From Sandaracinobacteroides saxicola (lineage in GTDB: Bacteria > Pseudomonadota > Alphaproteobacteria > Sphingomonadales > Sphingomonadaceae), in NCBI RefSeq assembly GCF_014117445.1, contig NZ_CP059851.1, forward strand, positions 1,612,001 to 1,676,000: a stretch of DNA of 64,000 nucleotides. Direction: 5' to 3'. Shown here piece after piece: positions 1 through 8,871 of the stretch (its first letter is position 1; each line of letters opens with the position of its first letter). The notes beneath the pieces were generated by a model. It made no database searches. It was not told the origin of the DNA and was given only the letters and a program-made list of their open reading frames with translations. Position numbers and translations under genes: made by a program.

Positions 1-763
1 ACCGTGCCGCCCGGCCGGAGCCGCGGATGAGGAGTGCATTGTCGTCCCGCAGGCCGCGCAGCAGCATCGCCGCGGCGAAGGCGGTGCCGCGTGCCCCGGC
101 CAGTTGCGCGCTGATGCTTCCGCCACCGCCACGGATCAGGGCGTCGCCACGGGCGGCTTCCGCCTCCACCAGCGCCGCCAGCGTCGCCGTGGCCGAGGCC
201 AGGTCCGCCGCGCGGCGCGGGGCCGGCGGGCTGGCGGAAAGGCGCGCGTTCAACCGCTCCAGGGCGGCCTGCGCATCGGCATAATGATGCGCCGAGGGGC
301 GGCCGAACGGCGGCCAGCGCAGTTGCAACCACCATTGGTCGGGCACAACGGCGAGTGATTGCGCCGCCGCGGCCAGATCGGGATCACTGCTCGCCGTGCT
401 GGCCACGGTAACCCAGGCGGCAACCACGGCGACGACGGATTTCTGGAACCGCGGCGTCGCACGCAGCAGGGCGGACGGGAAGAACCAGGGATCGTCGGGC
501 GTGAAGGCGCGGTCTTCCGTTTGCGACTGCAACAGCCGCGCCGCCATCGCCACCGTGGCGGAGCCGCCGGCGGGCAGCTGCGCCGTGCCGGGGCGAAGGG
601 CGATGTCGCCGCGACTGTCATGCAGCAACAGGCCGCCGACACCGAACCACAGCAGCAGCGCCGCGACCAACGCCGCGCCCGCCAGCAGCCATCGCGGCAG
701 CGGTTTGCGCGGCGCGTCGGGGTTGCGCGCGCGCCAGAAAACGATCCGGTGATGCCATGCCAT
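1..763 (-). CDS. DUF2333 family inner-membrane protein, C-terminal part missing (runs off the left edge)
   Basis: An open frame starts at the ATG at 763 and continues without a stop to base 1, so the C-terminus lies outside the window. About 254 residues are visible. Residues 24-44 form one membrane segment (WLLAGAALVAALLLWFGVGG), followed by a presumably periplasmic part. The stretch TPDDPWFFPSALLRATPRFQ resembles the signature I remember for the uncharacterised DUF2333 family of alphaproteobacteria. No biochemical role is known to me for the family. The gene faces away from the window interior and nothing next to it suggests a partner. Confidence 0.72.
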   Translation of the reverse strand, partial: MAWHHRIVFWRARNPDAPRKPLPRWLLAGAALVAALLLWFGVGGLLLHDSRGDIALRPGTAQLPAGGSATVAMAARLLQSQTEDRAFTPDDPWFFPSALLRATPRFQKSVVAVVAAWVTVASTASSDPDLAAAAQSLAVVPDQWWLQLRWPPFGRPSAHHYADAQAALERLNARLSASPPAPRRAADLASATATLAALVEAEAARGDALIRGGGGSISAQLAGARGTAFAAAMLLRGLRDDNALLIRGSGRAAR

Positions 764-855
764 CACCGCAGCCTAGAGCATCGCGCCAAGAAGTGGGAAC
801 CGGTTTTTGCCGAACGGCGACGAGTCAACCCAAAGGACCGTGGCCCGGATGGCGA

Positions 856-1497
856 TCAGCTGCGCTTGGGCGCCTGCGGAATGCTCACCTTCACCACTTC
901 GCCCGAACGACCGGGGAAGTTGGTGAACATGGCATCGACCAGGTTGGGCACCAGCCGGGTCAGGTCATTGCTGCGCGCGGCGGATTCGGCGCGGCCTTCG
1001 AACAGGCTCTGGCTGTCGCTGGCGCGATTGATGCGCATCGAGACGTGGCTGGGATAGAGGGTGTAGCTGTACACCTCGTTGTTCCAGCCCGGACCGCCCC
1101 AGAAGGGATCATAATAGCCGCCCCAGTAGGGCCGGTAGTAACCGCGGTGCCAGCCGCCGTAGAAGCCGCCGAAGGCCGGGCCGGGACGGGTTTCCACCTT
1201 CTCCCGCCCGTCACCCACGCCATAATCGAACTTGACGATCAGCGTGGCGGCCGCAGGATTTTCCGCCGGTGCGAAGCCGGCGGCCTGCAACCGCTGGCTG
1301 ACCAGCGCTGCGTAGGTGGCGAACTCCAGGCTGCCGGCCTTGGATTTGTCCGCCGCCTCAATGGCGAAGCTCTGGCCGGAGGGCGCCGGCAGCGCCTGGA
1401 AGCGCGACACGCGGGCGTCGAACGTGGTGGTGCAGGCCGCCAGCATCGACAGCGCGACCAGCGGCAGGGCAATTTTGACGAGGGGTGAACGCAGCAT
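856..1497 (-). CDS. DUF4136 domain lipoprotein
   Basis: The product has 213 residues. It begins with a lipoprotein signal peptide ending in the lipobox LSMLAAC, so it is predicted to be lipidated in the envelope. The rest fits DUF4136, an uncharacterised family of envelope lipoproteins. A Gly/Tyr/Trp-rich stretch (FGGFYGGWHRGYYRPYWGGY) sits mid-protein. An in-frame ATG lies 27 bases upstream, but the ATG at 1497 has AGAAGGA at good distance and begins the signal peptide directly, so it is preferred. The function is unknown. Confidence 0.8.
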   Translation of the reverse strand: MLRSPLVKIALPLVALSMLAACTTTFDARVSRFQALPAPSGQSFAIEAADKSKAGSLEFATYAALVSQRLQAAGFAPAENPAAATLIVKFDYGVGDGREKVETRPGPAFGGFYGGWHRGYYRPYWGGYYDPFWGGPGWNNEVYSYTLYPSHVSMRINRASDSQSLFEGRAESAARSNDLTRLVPNLVDAMFTNFPGRSGEVVKVSIPQAPKRS

Positions 1498-1622
1498 GAT
1501 GACCGATCCTTCTGGCGTGAGCATAGGTCATTCTGGCTGAATGGAAAATGACTTTGCGTGAATTGCATGCCATGTGCCCGCATTGACCCGCCGCACGCCA
1601 AGGCGCTATGGCCACCCATGTT

Positions 1623-1700
<78 letters not shown>

Positions 1701-1741
1701 CGCCGGGGCAATCCGACCGCCGGTTGCACCGGATGAGCATC

Positions 1742-2176
1742 ATGGCAAAAACCATTCATGTCCTGAACGGTCCGAACCTGAACCTGCTGGGGGAGCGGGA
1801 GCCGGCCGTCTATGGCAGTGCGACGCTCGCCGATGTCGAGGCACTGTGCCGGTTGGAGACTGACCGTGCCGGGTTCGGCCTGCTGTTCGCGCAGACCAAT
1901 GCCGAGCATCAGATGGTCGACTGGATCCAGGCGGCGCGCAAATCCGCCGGCATCGTCATCAATCCCGCCGCCTTCAGCTATGCCGGCTATGCCGTGCTGG
2001 ACGCATTGAAGACCTGCGAATGCCCGGTGGTGGAGGTGCACATCAGCAATATCCACCGGCGGGAGGCGGAATGGCGTTCGCGCTCGATCATCACGCAAGT
2101 TGCAACGGGCATCATCTCGGGCCTGGGGATCGACGGCTATGTGCTGGCGGTGCGGCACATCACGGGGTTGCGCTGA
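1742..2176 (+). CDS. aroQ: Type II 3-dehydroquinate dehydratase-like protein (divergent AroQ)
   Basis: The product has 144 residues, the usual AroQ length. The family catalyses 3-dehydroquinate to 3-dehydroshikimate in the shikimate pathway as a cytosolic dodecamer. Seen here: VLNGPNLNLLG, then GEREPAVYG with the Arg and Tyr of the catalytic lid, NPAA, and EVHISNIH. The sequence departs from the norm after NPAA: the family has YTHTS, here it is FSYAGY, so the usual active-site His is Tyr. The later FRHHS becomes EWRSRS. The gene sits between two tRNA genes, not beside accBC as I remember for typical aroQ. The start is not certain: ATG 1742 fits the conserved N-terminus; ATG 1733 and TTG 1724 are in frame. 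It may be a second or altered AroQ. Confidence 0.8.
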   Translation: MAKTIHVLNGPNLNLLGEREPAVYGSATLADVEALCRLETDRAGFGLLFAQTNAEHQMVDWIQAARKSAGIVINPAAFSYAGYAVLDALKTCECPVVEVHISNIHRREAEWRSRSIITQVATGIISGLGIDGYVLAVRHITGLR

Positions 2177-2230
2177 CCGCTTTTCCGGCCTTGCCAAATG
2201 CGCCTGCCAGGGTTATGCGCCGTCCTCCAC

Positions 2231-2307
2231 GCACCCGTAGCTCAGCTGGATAGAGCACCAGACTACGAATCTGGGGGTCGGACGTTCGAATCGTTCCGGG
2301 TGCGCCA
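2231..2307 (+). tRNA. tRNA-Arg (anticodon ACG)
   Basis: A 77-base cloverleaf: acceptor GCACCCG pairs with CGGGTGC, the anticodon stem is CCAGA/TCTGG with loop CTACGAA (anticodon ACG, read as ICG after deamination), the T loop is GTTCGAATC, and the CCA end is encoded. Confidence 0.97.
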
Positions 2308-2327
2308 CCTCTCTTGCCGCGGGTGCG

Positions 2328-2792
2328 ATGCGCGCTGTTTATCCTGCCCTGCTGCTGACCGCTTTCCTGGGTGGCTGTGCGATTCCCGGCCCCTGGCCCT
2401 CGCTGGCCCCCCGCCCCGCCGAGAGCGAACGCACCATCGTGGCCCCGGCCCAACCCGTGAAGGCGGCCCTGGCCCCGGCCGAGGAGGCACGGTTGACTGC
2501 CCTGTGGCGCACCGCCGAAGGCCAGTTGCTGACGCGCGACGCGGCGCTGTCGGCGGCACTGCTGTCGGCCAAGGGATCAGCCGCGGGCAGCGAGCGCTGG
2601 ATCGCGGCGCAACAGGCGCTCAGCGGCTATGAAGGCGCGGTCGCCGGCCTGTCCGAAGTCCGCGAGGCGCTGGAAGCGGCGCTGGACGCCGCCACCAGCC
2701 CGGCCATCGAGGCGCTGAAGACGCAACTGGTCGAAAAACAGGACGCCGCGCAGCTGACCGCCGCCAACGCGGCCGCGGAGCTCAGCCGATAG
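2328..2792 (+). CDS. Small hypothetical lipoprotein
   Basis: The product has 154 residues and I do not recognise a family. It starts with a short signal peptide ending in the lipobox LGGC (Cys at residue 17), then a Pro-rich linker to about residue 45. The remainder is Ala/Glu/Leu-rich and probably helical. It is therefore predicted to be a membrane-anchored lipoprotein. Its 3' end overlaps the convergent P1 peptidase gene by 11 bases, leaving no room for a terminator between them. Confidence 0.65.
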   Translation: MRAVYPALLLTAFLGGCAIPGPWPSLAPRPAESERTIVAPAQPVKAALAPAEEARLTALWRTAEGQLLTRDAALSAALLSAKGSAAGSERWIAAQQALSGYEGAVAGLSEVREALEAALDAATSPAIEALKTQLVEKQDAAQLTAANAAAELSR

Positions 2793-3636
2793 CGTTGAAG
2801 ACGGCGTTCGCGACACAATCCGCGGCGCGCGTTCCCAGCTCCGTCAGCAGCACCGGATCAACCATCCCGGGCGTGCCGGGCGCGGTCGAGAGCGCGAACA
2901 GCGTGTCGCCGTCGAAGGGCGTGTGGATCGGCCGGATCACGCGCGCCAGCCCGTCCTGCGCCATCACCGCCACCCGCCGCGCGGCGCCGCGCGTCAGCGG
3001 CACATCGGTTGCGACGAAACCGATGCAGGTGTTCTGCCGCGCCAGCCCGCGCGCCCGCGCCAGTTTCGGCATCGGCACCGGGCCGTCGAGCGCGGGTGAT
3101 GCGCTGACCTCGCCGAAACTGTTCACCGCCACCGCCGCCATCACCCGGCCGCCATTGTCCAGCAGGGTGTCCGCGAAACCGATCCCCCCTGCCCTGCTGC
3201 CCGCCGTCGCGCCGAAGCCTGCCCCCACGCGCCCCCAGACGGGCGTATCCGTCAGCGCTGCGAAAGCCTCGCGCGCCAGCCGGCGATAGGGCGGCTCATC
3301 CCAACCCTTGTCACCACCATTGCCCAGGTCGAACAGGATCGCCGCCGGCACCACCGGCACGCGGCAGACCCCCACGTCCAGGCCGATGCCGGCCCGCGAA
3401 AGCAACAGCGCCAGTTCGTCCGCCGCCGCCAGCCCGAACACGCTGCCGCCGGCCAGCACCAGGCCGTGCACCCGCTCCACCAGCGTGTCGGGGCTGAGCG
3501 CATCGGTCTCCCGCGTCCCCGGCCCGCCGCCGCGCACATCCACCGCCATCACCACCGGCGCATCGGGTACCAGCAGCGTGACGCCGGTCCGGACAGTCGC
3601 GCAATGGGCGTGGCCGATGCGCAAGGCCCGCAGCAT
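2782..3636 (-). CDS. P1 family (S58/DmpA-type) Ntn aminopeptidase
   Basis: The product has 284 residues and belongs to the DmpA / L-aminopeptidase / NylC fold. These enzymes cleave themselves before a Ser or Thr, which becomes the N-terminal nucleophile. Visible features are GHAH near the N-terminus, LAGGSVFGLAAADEL, VPAAILFDL, VGAGFGATAG, VAVNSFGEV, and the pair Asn-Thr in QNTCIGFVATD (about residues 202-203), the expected self-cleavage point. The ATG at 3636 shares one base with the trpS stop (TGATG), so it is translationally coupled as the last gene of secB-murJ-trpS-peptidase. The natural substrate of this branch is unknown. Confidence 0.85.
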   Translation of the reverse strand: MLRALRIGHAHCATVRTGVTLLVPDAPVVMAVDVRGGGPGTRETDALSPDTLVERVHGLVLAGGSVFGLAAADELALLLSRAGIGLDVGVCRVPVVPAAILFDLGNGGDKGWDEPPYRRLAREAFAALTDTPVWGRVGAGFGATAGSRAGGIGFADTLLDNGGRVMAAVAVNSFGEVSASPALDGPVPMPKLARARGLARQNTCIGFVATDVPLTRGAARRVAVMAQDGLARVIRPIHTPFDGDTLFALSTAPGTPGMVDPVLLTELGTRAADCVANAVFNAIG

Positions 3637-4634
3637 CAACGCAGGAACCCGACTGCCGCCTGCACCTCCGCCAGCACGGGCGCTGCGATCGCCCGCGCCG
3701 CTTCCCCGCCGGCGGCCAGCGCCGCGTCGACAACCTCCGGCTGCGCCAGCAGGGCGCGGAACTTCGCACCGATCGGTGCGATCGTCTCGACCGTCAGTTC
3801 GGCGAGCGCCGGCTTGAATGCCCCGAAACCCTGACCGGCGAAGCGCGCGAGCACGGCGTCGGGCGTCTCGCCCGACAGGCTGGCGTAAATGTCCACCAGA
3901 TTGCGCGCCTCGGGCCGCTCCGCCAGTTCCGCCAGCGTGTCGGGCAAGGGCGCGGGATCGGTCTTGGCCTTGCGGATTTTCGCGGCAATGCTGTCAGCGT
4001 CGTCGTTCAGATTGATGCGGCTCATGTCGCTGGGATCCGACTTGGACATTTTCGCGCTGCCGTCCCGCAGCGACCTGATGCGTGGCGCCGCCGCCGGGAT
4101 GATCGGTTCCGGCAGCGGAAACAGCTCGACCGCGAAATCATTGTTGAACTTGGTCGCGATGTCCCGTGCCAGCTCCAGATGCTGTTTCTGGTCGTCGCCC
4201 ACCGGCACGTGCGTCGCCTTGTACAGCAGCACGTCGGCCGCCTGCAGCACCGGATAGGTGTAAAGCCCGATGCTCGCGCCTTCGCGATCCTTGCCGGACT
4301 TCTCCTTGAACTGCGTCATCCGGTTGAGCCAGCCGATACGCGCCGTGCAAGAGAGTATCCACGCCAGCTGTGCATGTTCGGGCACCCGCGCCTGATTGAA
4401 CAGGATGGATTTCGCCGGATCGATGCCGCTCGCCATCAATGCCGCGGCCATCTCCCGCGTGCTGGCGGTAAGACTCGCCGGGTCCTGAAACAGGGTGATC
4501 GCATGCAGGTCGGCCAGAAAGAACAGGCACTGGCCTGGATGCGCATCCTGCATCGTCACCCAGTTGCGGATGGCGCCCAGATAATTGCCCAGATGCAGAT
4601 TGCCGGTGGGCTGGATGCCCGATACCACACGCAT
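3636..4634 (-). CDS. trpS: Tryptophanyl-tRNA synthetase
   Basis: The product has 332 residues, a normal length for bacterial TrpRS. It charges tRNA-Trp with tryptophan in the cytosol. It is a class I synthetase: the HIGH-like motif is HLGN at residues 14-17 ([11 protein letters not shown]) and the KMSKS loop is intact (AKMSKSD). Two ATGs overlap the murJ stop (4637 and 4634). The second is chosen because AGGAG lies six bases before it and the protein then begins [11 protein letters not shown] as in the family. The tight overlap means co-translation with murJ. Confidence 0.96.
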   Translation of the reverse strand: MRVVSGIQPTGNLHLGNYLGAIRNWVTMQDAHPGQCLFFLADLHAITLFQDPASLTASTREMAAALMASGIDPAKSILFNQARVPEHAQLAWILSCTARIGWLNRMTQFKEKSGKDREGASIGLYTYPVLQAADVLLYKATHVPVGDDQKQHLELARDIATKFNNDFAVELFPLPEPIIPAAAPRIRSLRDGSAKMSKSDPSDMSRINLNDDADSIAAKIRKAKTDPAPLPDTLAELAERPEARNLVDIYASLSGETPDAVLARFAGQGFGAFKPALAELTVETIAPIGAKFRALLAQPEVVDAALAAGGEAARAIAAPVLAEVQAAVGFLR

Positions 4635-6190
4635 CATCGTCTCCTGAAAGCCGCGCGCAGATCGGCGGGGCGCGCCGCCCCGGTCAGCGCCGCGACACCG
4701 AAATAGACCGCGGCGCCCGCCGCCATCAAGACGGCGAGTGCCAGCCCGCGCTCCAGCCAGGATCCCTGCGTGTGCGTCATCATCACATCGCCGGCGAACC
4801 ACAGCCCGACCGCCATCGCCACCGCCGCCAGCAACAGTCGCGGCGCCACCCGGGCCAATCGCGCATCGATGCTGAACTGCCTGCGCCGCCGCAGCACCCA
4901 CCAGAGCGCGCCCGCGTTCACCCAGGCCGCCGCCGCCGTGGACAGCGCGATGCCGACATGCGCCAGCGGCCAGATCAGCGTGAGATTGCCGACCAGATTG
5001 ACCAACATCGACGCGACCGCGATCCGCACCGGCATTTTCGTGTCACCCCGGGCATGGAAGCCCGGCGTCAGCACCTTGATCAGCACATAGGCCGGCAGGC
5101 CCAGCGAAAAGGCCGCCAGTGCCGCCGCGCATTTGACCGTGTCCGCCCGTGTGAATTCGCCATGCTGCAACAGCGCGCTGATGATCGGCTCCGCGCTGAC
5201 CACCAGCGCTGCCGCCGCCGGCAGCGTCAGCAGCAGCACCAGCTCGATGGCGCGGTTCTGCTGGTGCATCGCGGCGGGCGCGTCGTCCGACGCCAGCAGC
5301 CGCGCCATCGCCGGCAGCAGCGCCGTGCCCACACCGATCCCCACCAGCCCGAGCGGCAGCTGGTTCAGCCGGTCGGCATAATAAAGATAGCTGACCGATC
5401 CTTCATCCAGGAAGCGCGCGGCGAGCAGTGTGGACACCAGCAGGTTGATCTGCACCGCGCCCGCGCCCAGGGCCGCCGGGCCGATGCGCGCCAGCATGGT
5501 GCGGACATCGGGGGTCAGCCGCGGCAGCCGCAGTCGCGGTGCGACGCCGGCACGGTGGCAGGCGTGCAGCAGCCACAGGAACTGCAACAGGCCGGCGACC
5601 GCCACTGCCACCGATTGCGTCCGCGCCGTCTCGATGTCGCTGTCGCCGCGAAAAAAGACCAGACCGACGATCAGCGCGATGTTCAGCAGGATCGGCGCCG
5701 CCGCGTTCACCCAGAACCGCCCGAGCGCGTTCAGCACCCCGCCCAGAAGCGAGACCAGGCTGATCAGCAGCAGATAAGGGAAGGTCAGCCGCGTGAACTC
5801 GACCGTCAGCGCCAGCTTTTCCGGTGTACCATCCTTGAAGCCGCCGGTCATTGCCCAGACGACGGGCGCGGCGAACAGCAACATGATCCCGGTGAAGAGC
5901 AGCAGCGCGGGCAATAGCACCGCCAGCGCCTCCTCGGCGAAACGCTGGGCTGCCCCCCTGTCATCCCCCTTGCCCAGCTTGCCGCTGACCATCGGCACGA
6001 AGGCCGCGCTGAACGCCCCTTCAGCGAACAGGGCGCGAAACAGGTTGGGCAGACGAAAGGCGATCAGGAAGGCGTCAGAAGCAAAGCCGGCGCCCATGTA
6101 GCGCGCCATCAGCATGTCCCGGGCGAACCCGGCGATCCGGCTGACCAGGGTGAGGCCACCGATGGTGGCGGTGGCCTTCAAGAGATTCAT
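4634..6190 (-). CDS. murJ: Lipid II flippase MurJ (MviN)
   Basis: The product has 518 residues of alternating hydrophobic segments, consistent with about 14 transmembrane helices of the MOP exporter superfamily. MurJ moves lipid II across the inner membrane for peptidoglycan synthesis. The N-terminus [21 protein letters not shown] followed by GFARD is the classic MviN opening, with [20 protein letters not shown] following shortly after. The gene lies between secB and trpS, all leftward. Two hairpins separate it from secB, so it may have its own promoter in that 170-base gap. Confidence 0.96.
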   Translation of the reverse strand: MNLLKATATIGGLTLVSRIAGFARDMLMARYMGAGFASDAFLIAFRLPNLFRALFAEGAFSAAFVPMVSGKLGKGDDRGAAQRFAEEALAVLLPALLLFTGIMLLFAAPVVWAMTGGFKDGTPEKLALTVEFTRLTFPYLLLISLVSLLGGVLNALGRFWVNAAAPILLNIALIVGLVFFRGDSDIETARTQSVAVAVAGLLQFLWLLHACHRAGVAPRLRLPRLTPDVRTMLARIGPAALGAGAVQINLLVSTLLAARFLDEGSVSYLYYADRLNQLPLGLVGIGVGTALLPAMARLLASDDAPAAMHQQNRAIELVLLLTLPAAAALVVSAEPIISALLQHGEFTRADTVKCAAALAAFSLGLPAYVLIKVLTPGFHARGDTKMPVRIAVASMLVNLVGNLTLIWPLAHVGIALSTAAAAWVNAGALWWVLRRRRQFSIDARLARVAPRLLLAAVAMAVGLWFAGDVMMTHTQGSWLERGLALAVLMAAGAAVYFGVAALTGAARPADLRAAFRRR

Positions 6191-6215
6191 CGCAAAGCGG
6201 GGCTAGCGGCTTGAG

Positions 6216-6238
6216 GAAAAATTGCGAAGCGATTTTTC
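6216..6238. terminator. AT-rich perfect hairpin between secB and murJ
   Basis: A 10-bp stem GAAAAATTGC / GCGATTTTTC (one G-U pair) encloses the loop GAA. The flanking T runs make it look like a bidirectional intrinsic terminator. It lies 26 bases upstream of the murJ start. It could end secB transcription or act in the murJ leader. Confidence 0.5.
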
Positions 6239-6272
6239 AGAAAGACACAGACTCCCGCGCATGCCGGCCGGC

Positions 6273-6330
6273 GGCTTTTCGGCAGGCCCGCAGCGCGGGC
6301 TTTGCCCGTGACCGGGTCTGTCGAAAAGCC
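6273..6330. repeat. Long GC-rich inverted repeat downstream of secB
   Basis: Arms 6273-6290 and 6313-6330 are 18 bases each and pair fully if two G-U pairs are allowed. Inside them GCGGGC pairs with GCCCGT around TTT, so the RNA would fold as a two-stage hairpin. There is no clear T run. It may be a terminator or a dispersed palindromic repeat. Confidence 0.55.
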
Positions 6331-6359
6331 CGTCCGACGTCATGGCAGAGTCACGCAAA

Positions 6360-6869
6360 TCAGGCGTTGCCCGCAACCTCGCCGCTGCCCAGTCCCTCAC
6401 CGCGGGCTTCCAGCTGGTTCAGATACAGGCTGCCGAAATCGATCGGCTCCAGCATCAGCGGCGGGAAGCCGCCGTCACGGGTGCAATCCGAAATCACCCG
6501 GCGCGCGAACGGGAAAAGCACACGCGGCGCTTCCACGATCAGGAACGGCTCCAGCGCCTCCTGCGGAATATCCTTCAACCGGAACAGGCCGGCATAGAGC
6601 AACTCGACCGCGAACGCCGTCTTGTCGTCCGGCATCTTGGCGGTCGCGTCGATTTTCAGCTCCACCTCGAACATGTCGTCGCCGCCCGAACGCGCGTTGA
6701 CATTCACATTGATGTCGATGCGCGGCTGCCCCTGCATCTGCAGCGAACCCGGCGCATTCGGGTTTTCGAAGGACAGGTCCTTCACATATTGCGCCAGGAT
6801 GGCGACCTGCGGCGCCGCATCGGCTCCGTTGGCAAGCGCTTCGGCGGCTTCGGGGGTAAGCTGGTTCAT
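6360..6869 (-). CDS. secB: Protein-export chaperone SecB
   Basis: The product has 169 residues, in the usual range. SecB is a cytosolic tetrameric chaperone that keeps outer-membrane and periplasmic precursors unfolded and hands them to SecA. Family features seen: YVKDLSFENPNAP near the N-terminus, then INVNVNAR, FEVELKI, and ARRVISDCTRDGGFPPLML plus EPIDFGSLY near the end. The chosen ATG (6869) gives MNQLTPEAAEA; a frame extends 23 codons upstream but that part looks non-coding. It is divergent from the Tim44-like gene, an arrangement I remember as common in alphaproteobacteria. Confidence 0.95.
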   Translation of the reverse strand: MNQLTPEAAEALANGADAAPQVAILAQYVKDLSFENPNAPGSLQMQGQPRIDINVNVNARSGGDDMFEVELKIDATAKMPDDKTAFAVELLYAGLFRLKDIPQEALEPFLIVEAPRVLFPFARRVISDCTRDGGFPPLMLEPIDFGSLYLNQLEARGEGLGSGEVAGNA

Positions 6870-7028
6870 CGTTGTGCCCTGTCCTGTTTCGGTTATTGTG
6901 GCCAGATATGGCGTCGCAGGGTCCGCTACCAGTGGCATCCGCGCTTGTCATCCGCTTTTGCTGCCTTATGTGGCAGGAACGCGTCGTGGCGCTTTGCCAT
7001 TGCGCCCGTATCTGTGTAAGGCCCGGTG

Positions 7029-7658
7029 ATGGACAATAGCGGTTGGATCGAGATCATTTTCCTGGCGATGCTGGCCGGGTTCATCGGTCTGCGCCTCTAT
7101 AATGTGCTCGGTCGCCGCACCGGCAATGAAAAGCCCGCGGCCGATGCCTTCCGCCCGACCGGCCCGGAACTCGCCCGGCCCGGTGCCCGCCCGGAACCCG
7201 AGGCACCATTGGCGCTGGAGGTGCCCGCAGGCACTGCCGACGACGTTCGCAGCGGACTGGAAGCCATCGCCCGCGCCGACCGCAACTTCAATCCCGATGG
7301 TTTCCTGGTGGGCGCGCGCGGCGCCTATTCGCTGATCCTGGAGGCATTCTGGCGCGGCGACATGGACGCGATGGATGGGCTGGTGGCGGACGACGTCGCC
7401 GCACAGTTCCGCGCCGCGATCGCAACGCGCGATGATCCGGTCGACAACAAGTTGCTCGCCATCGACAATGCCCGCATCGTCGAAGCGCGGATGAACGGCA
7501 CCATGGCCGAGGTGACAGTGCAGTTCGATGCCGACATCAGCATGGGCAGCGAGCGCACGAGCGTGCAGGCGCATGACCTGTGGACGTTCAGCCGGCTGAC
7601 CTCCTCGTCTGACCCCGCCTGGCTGCTGATCGCGACCGACGATACCGTGGGTGAATGA
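7029..7658 (+). CDS. Tim44/TimA-like domain protein
   Basis: The product has 209 residues. An N-terminal membrane segment (residues 6-24, WIEIIFLAMLAGFIGLRLY) is followed by a Pro/Ala-rich linker and a Tim44-like domain from about residue 80 to the end. The bacterial family resembles the matrix domain of mitochondrial Tim44 and is thought to sit on the cytosolic side of the inner membrane. ATG 7029 is preferred over the GTG three bases earlier. It faces away from secB and is followed 10 bases later by mltA. Confidence 0.88.
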   Translation: MDNSGWIEIIFLAMLAGFIGLRLYNVLGRRTGNEKPAADAFRPTGPELARPGARPEPEAPLALEVPAGTADDVRSGLEAIARADRNFNPDGFLVGARGAYSLILEAFWRGDMDAMDGLVADDVAAQFRAAIATRDDPVDNKLLAIDNARIVEARMNGTMAEVTVQFDADISMGSERTSVQAHDLWTFSRLTSSSDPAWLLIATDDTVGE

Positions 7659-7668
7659 AGGCGGCCGA

Positions 7669-8871
7669 ATGAGGGCCGGCGCCGTTGCGTTGCTGGCAGC
7701 GACGCTGACCCTGGCCGGCTGCGCCACCAGGCCACAGCAACCGATCAACCCCGCAGCCACGCCGCCAATCTCCACCGCCGCCCCACCAGCTGCGTTCAGC
7801 CGTGCCGGCGCGGTCGCCGACCTTCCCGGTTGGCGGCAGGCGGACCTGGCCGCCGCGCTGGCCGCCTTCAAACGCGGCTGTGCACCACTTGGCAAACGCA
7901 AGGACCCCAGCGGGCTGACCGTGCCCGAGGATTGGGCCGCGCCCTGCGCCGCCGCCGCGATCGCCACCGATGCCCGCGGCTTTTTCGAAAGCCAGTTCAC
8001 CGTCACCCGGCTGGGTGACGGCAAGGGCTTCACCACCGGCTATTTTGAACCGGAAATTGCCGGCTGCCGCGCGCCGACCGCCCGCTGTTCAACGCCGCTC
8101 TACCGCAAGCCAGACGATCTGCTCGAAGTCGACCTGACCCCCTTCGCCTCCGACCTGAAAGGTCGCAAGATCCGCGGTCGCTGGGACGGCAAGAGCTTCG
8201 GCCCCTATCCTGACCGCGCCGCCATTTACGACGGCGCGCTGAAGGGCCGCGGGCTGGAGCTTGCCTATGCCGAGGACCCCATCGAGCTGTTCATGCTGGA
8301 GGTGCAGGGCAGCGGGCGCCTGCGCCTGCCCGACGGCAGCGTGATGCGCGTGGGCTATGCCAGCCAGAACGGCCGGCCCTATGTGGCCATCGGCCGGCTG
8401 CTGCGGCAGCGCAACATCCTGCCCGCCGGCGGCGCCGGGCTGGAGGCGATCATCGCCTGGGTGCATGCCAACCCCGGCCCCGGCGACGCGCTGATGCGGG
8501 AAAATCCCTCCTATGTCTTTTTCCGGGAGATGACCGGGCCGGATGAAGGCCCGCACGGTGCGTTGGGCGTGTCACTGATCGCCGAGGCGACCGCCGCTGC
8601 CGATGCCACCGTGATGCCACTGGGCGCCCCGGTCTGGCTGCGCACCAGGATCGCCGAGCCGGGCGCGGCCGTCACGGACTGGAGCCGCCTGTTGATCGCG
8701 CAGGACATCGGCGGTGCCATCCGCGGGCCGAACCGCTTCGACATCTTCTGGGGTGCCGGCCCGCGCGCCCGCGCCATCGCCAGCAATCTCGCCACCTCGG
8801 TCGAGGCGCTGATCCTGCTGCCCCACGCCGCCGCCGCCCGATTGCCAGATGGCGCGCAAGCTCGCCGCTGA
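7669..8871 (+). CDS. mltA: Membrane-bound lytic murein transglycosylase A
   Basis: The product has 400 residues. It cleaves peptidoglycan glycan strands, leaving 1,6-anhydromuramic acid ends. It is a lipoprotein: signal peptide with lipobox LAGC at about residues 15-18. The MltA domain is recognisable from GYFEPEI, LYRKPDDL and LEVQGSGRLRLPDG. The C-terminal 3D domain carries QDIGGAIRGPNRFDIFWGAG, which includes the catalytic Asp. An in-frame GTG at 7651 overlaps the previous gene, but ATG 7669 begins directly with the signal peptide and has GAAGG before it. The 3' end overlaps the Smr gene by 23 bases. Confidence 0.95.
   Translation: MRAGAVALLAATLTLAGCATRPQQPINPAATPPISTAAPPAAFSRAGAVADLPGWRQADLAAALAAFKRGCAPLGKRKDPSGLTVPEDWAAPCAAAAIATDARGFFESQFTVTRLGDGKGFTTGYFEPEIAGCRAPTARCSTPLYRKPDDLLEVDLTPFASDLKGRKIRGRWDGKSFGPYPDRAAIYDGALKGRGLELAYAEDPIELFMLEVQGSGRLRLPDGSVMRVGYASQNGRPYVAIGRLLRQRNILPAGGAGLEAIIAWVHANPGPGDALMRENPSYVFFREMTGPDEGPHGALGVSLIAEATAAADATVMPLGAPVWLRTRIAEPGAAVTDWSRLLIAQDIGGAIRGPNRFDIFWGAGPRARAIASNLATSVEALILLPHAAAARLPDGAQARR

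Noticed and set aside
4772-5917. Open frame of 381 codons on the plus strand inside murJ
   Set aside because: Composition is that of an antisense shadow (long Arg/Gln/His runs) and murJ is fully conserved on the other strand.
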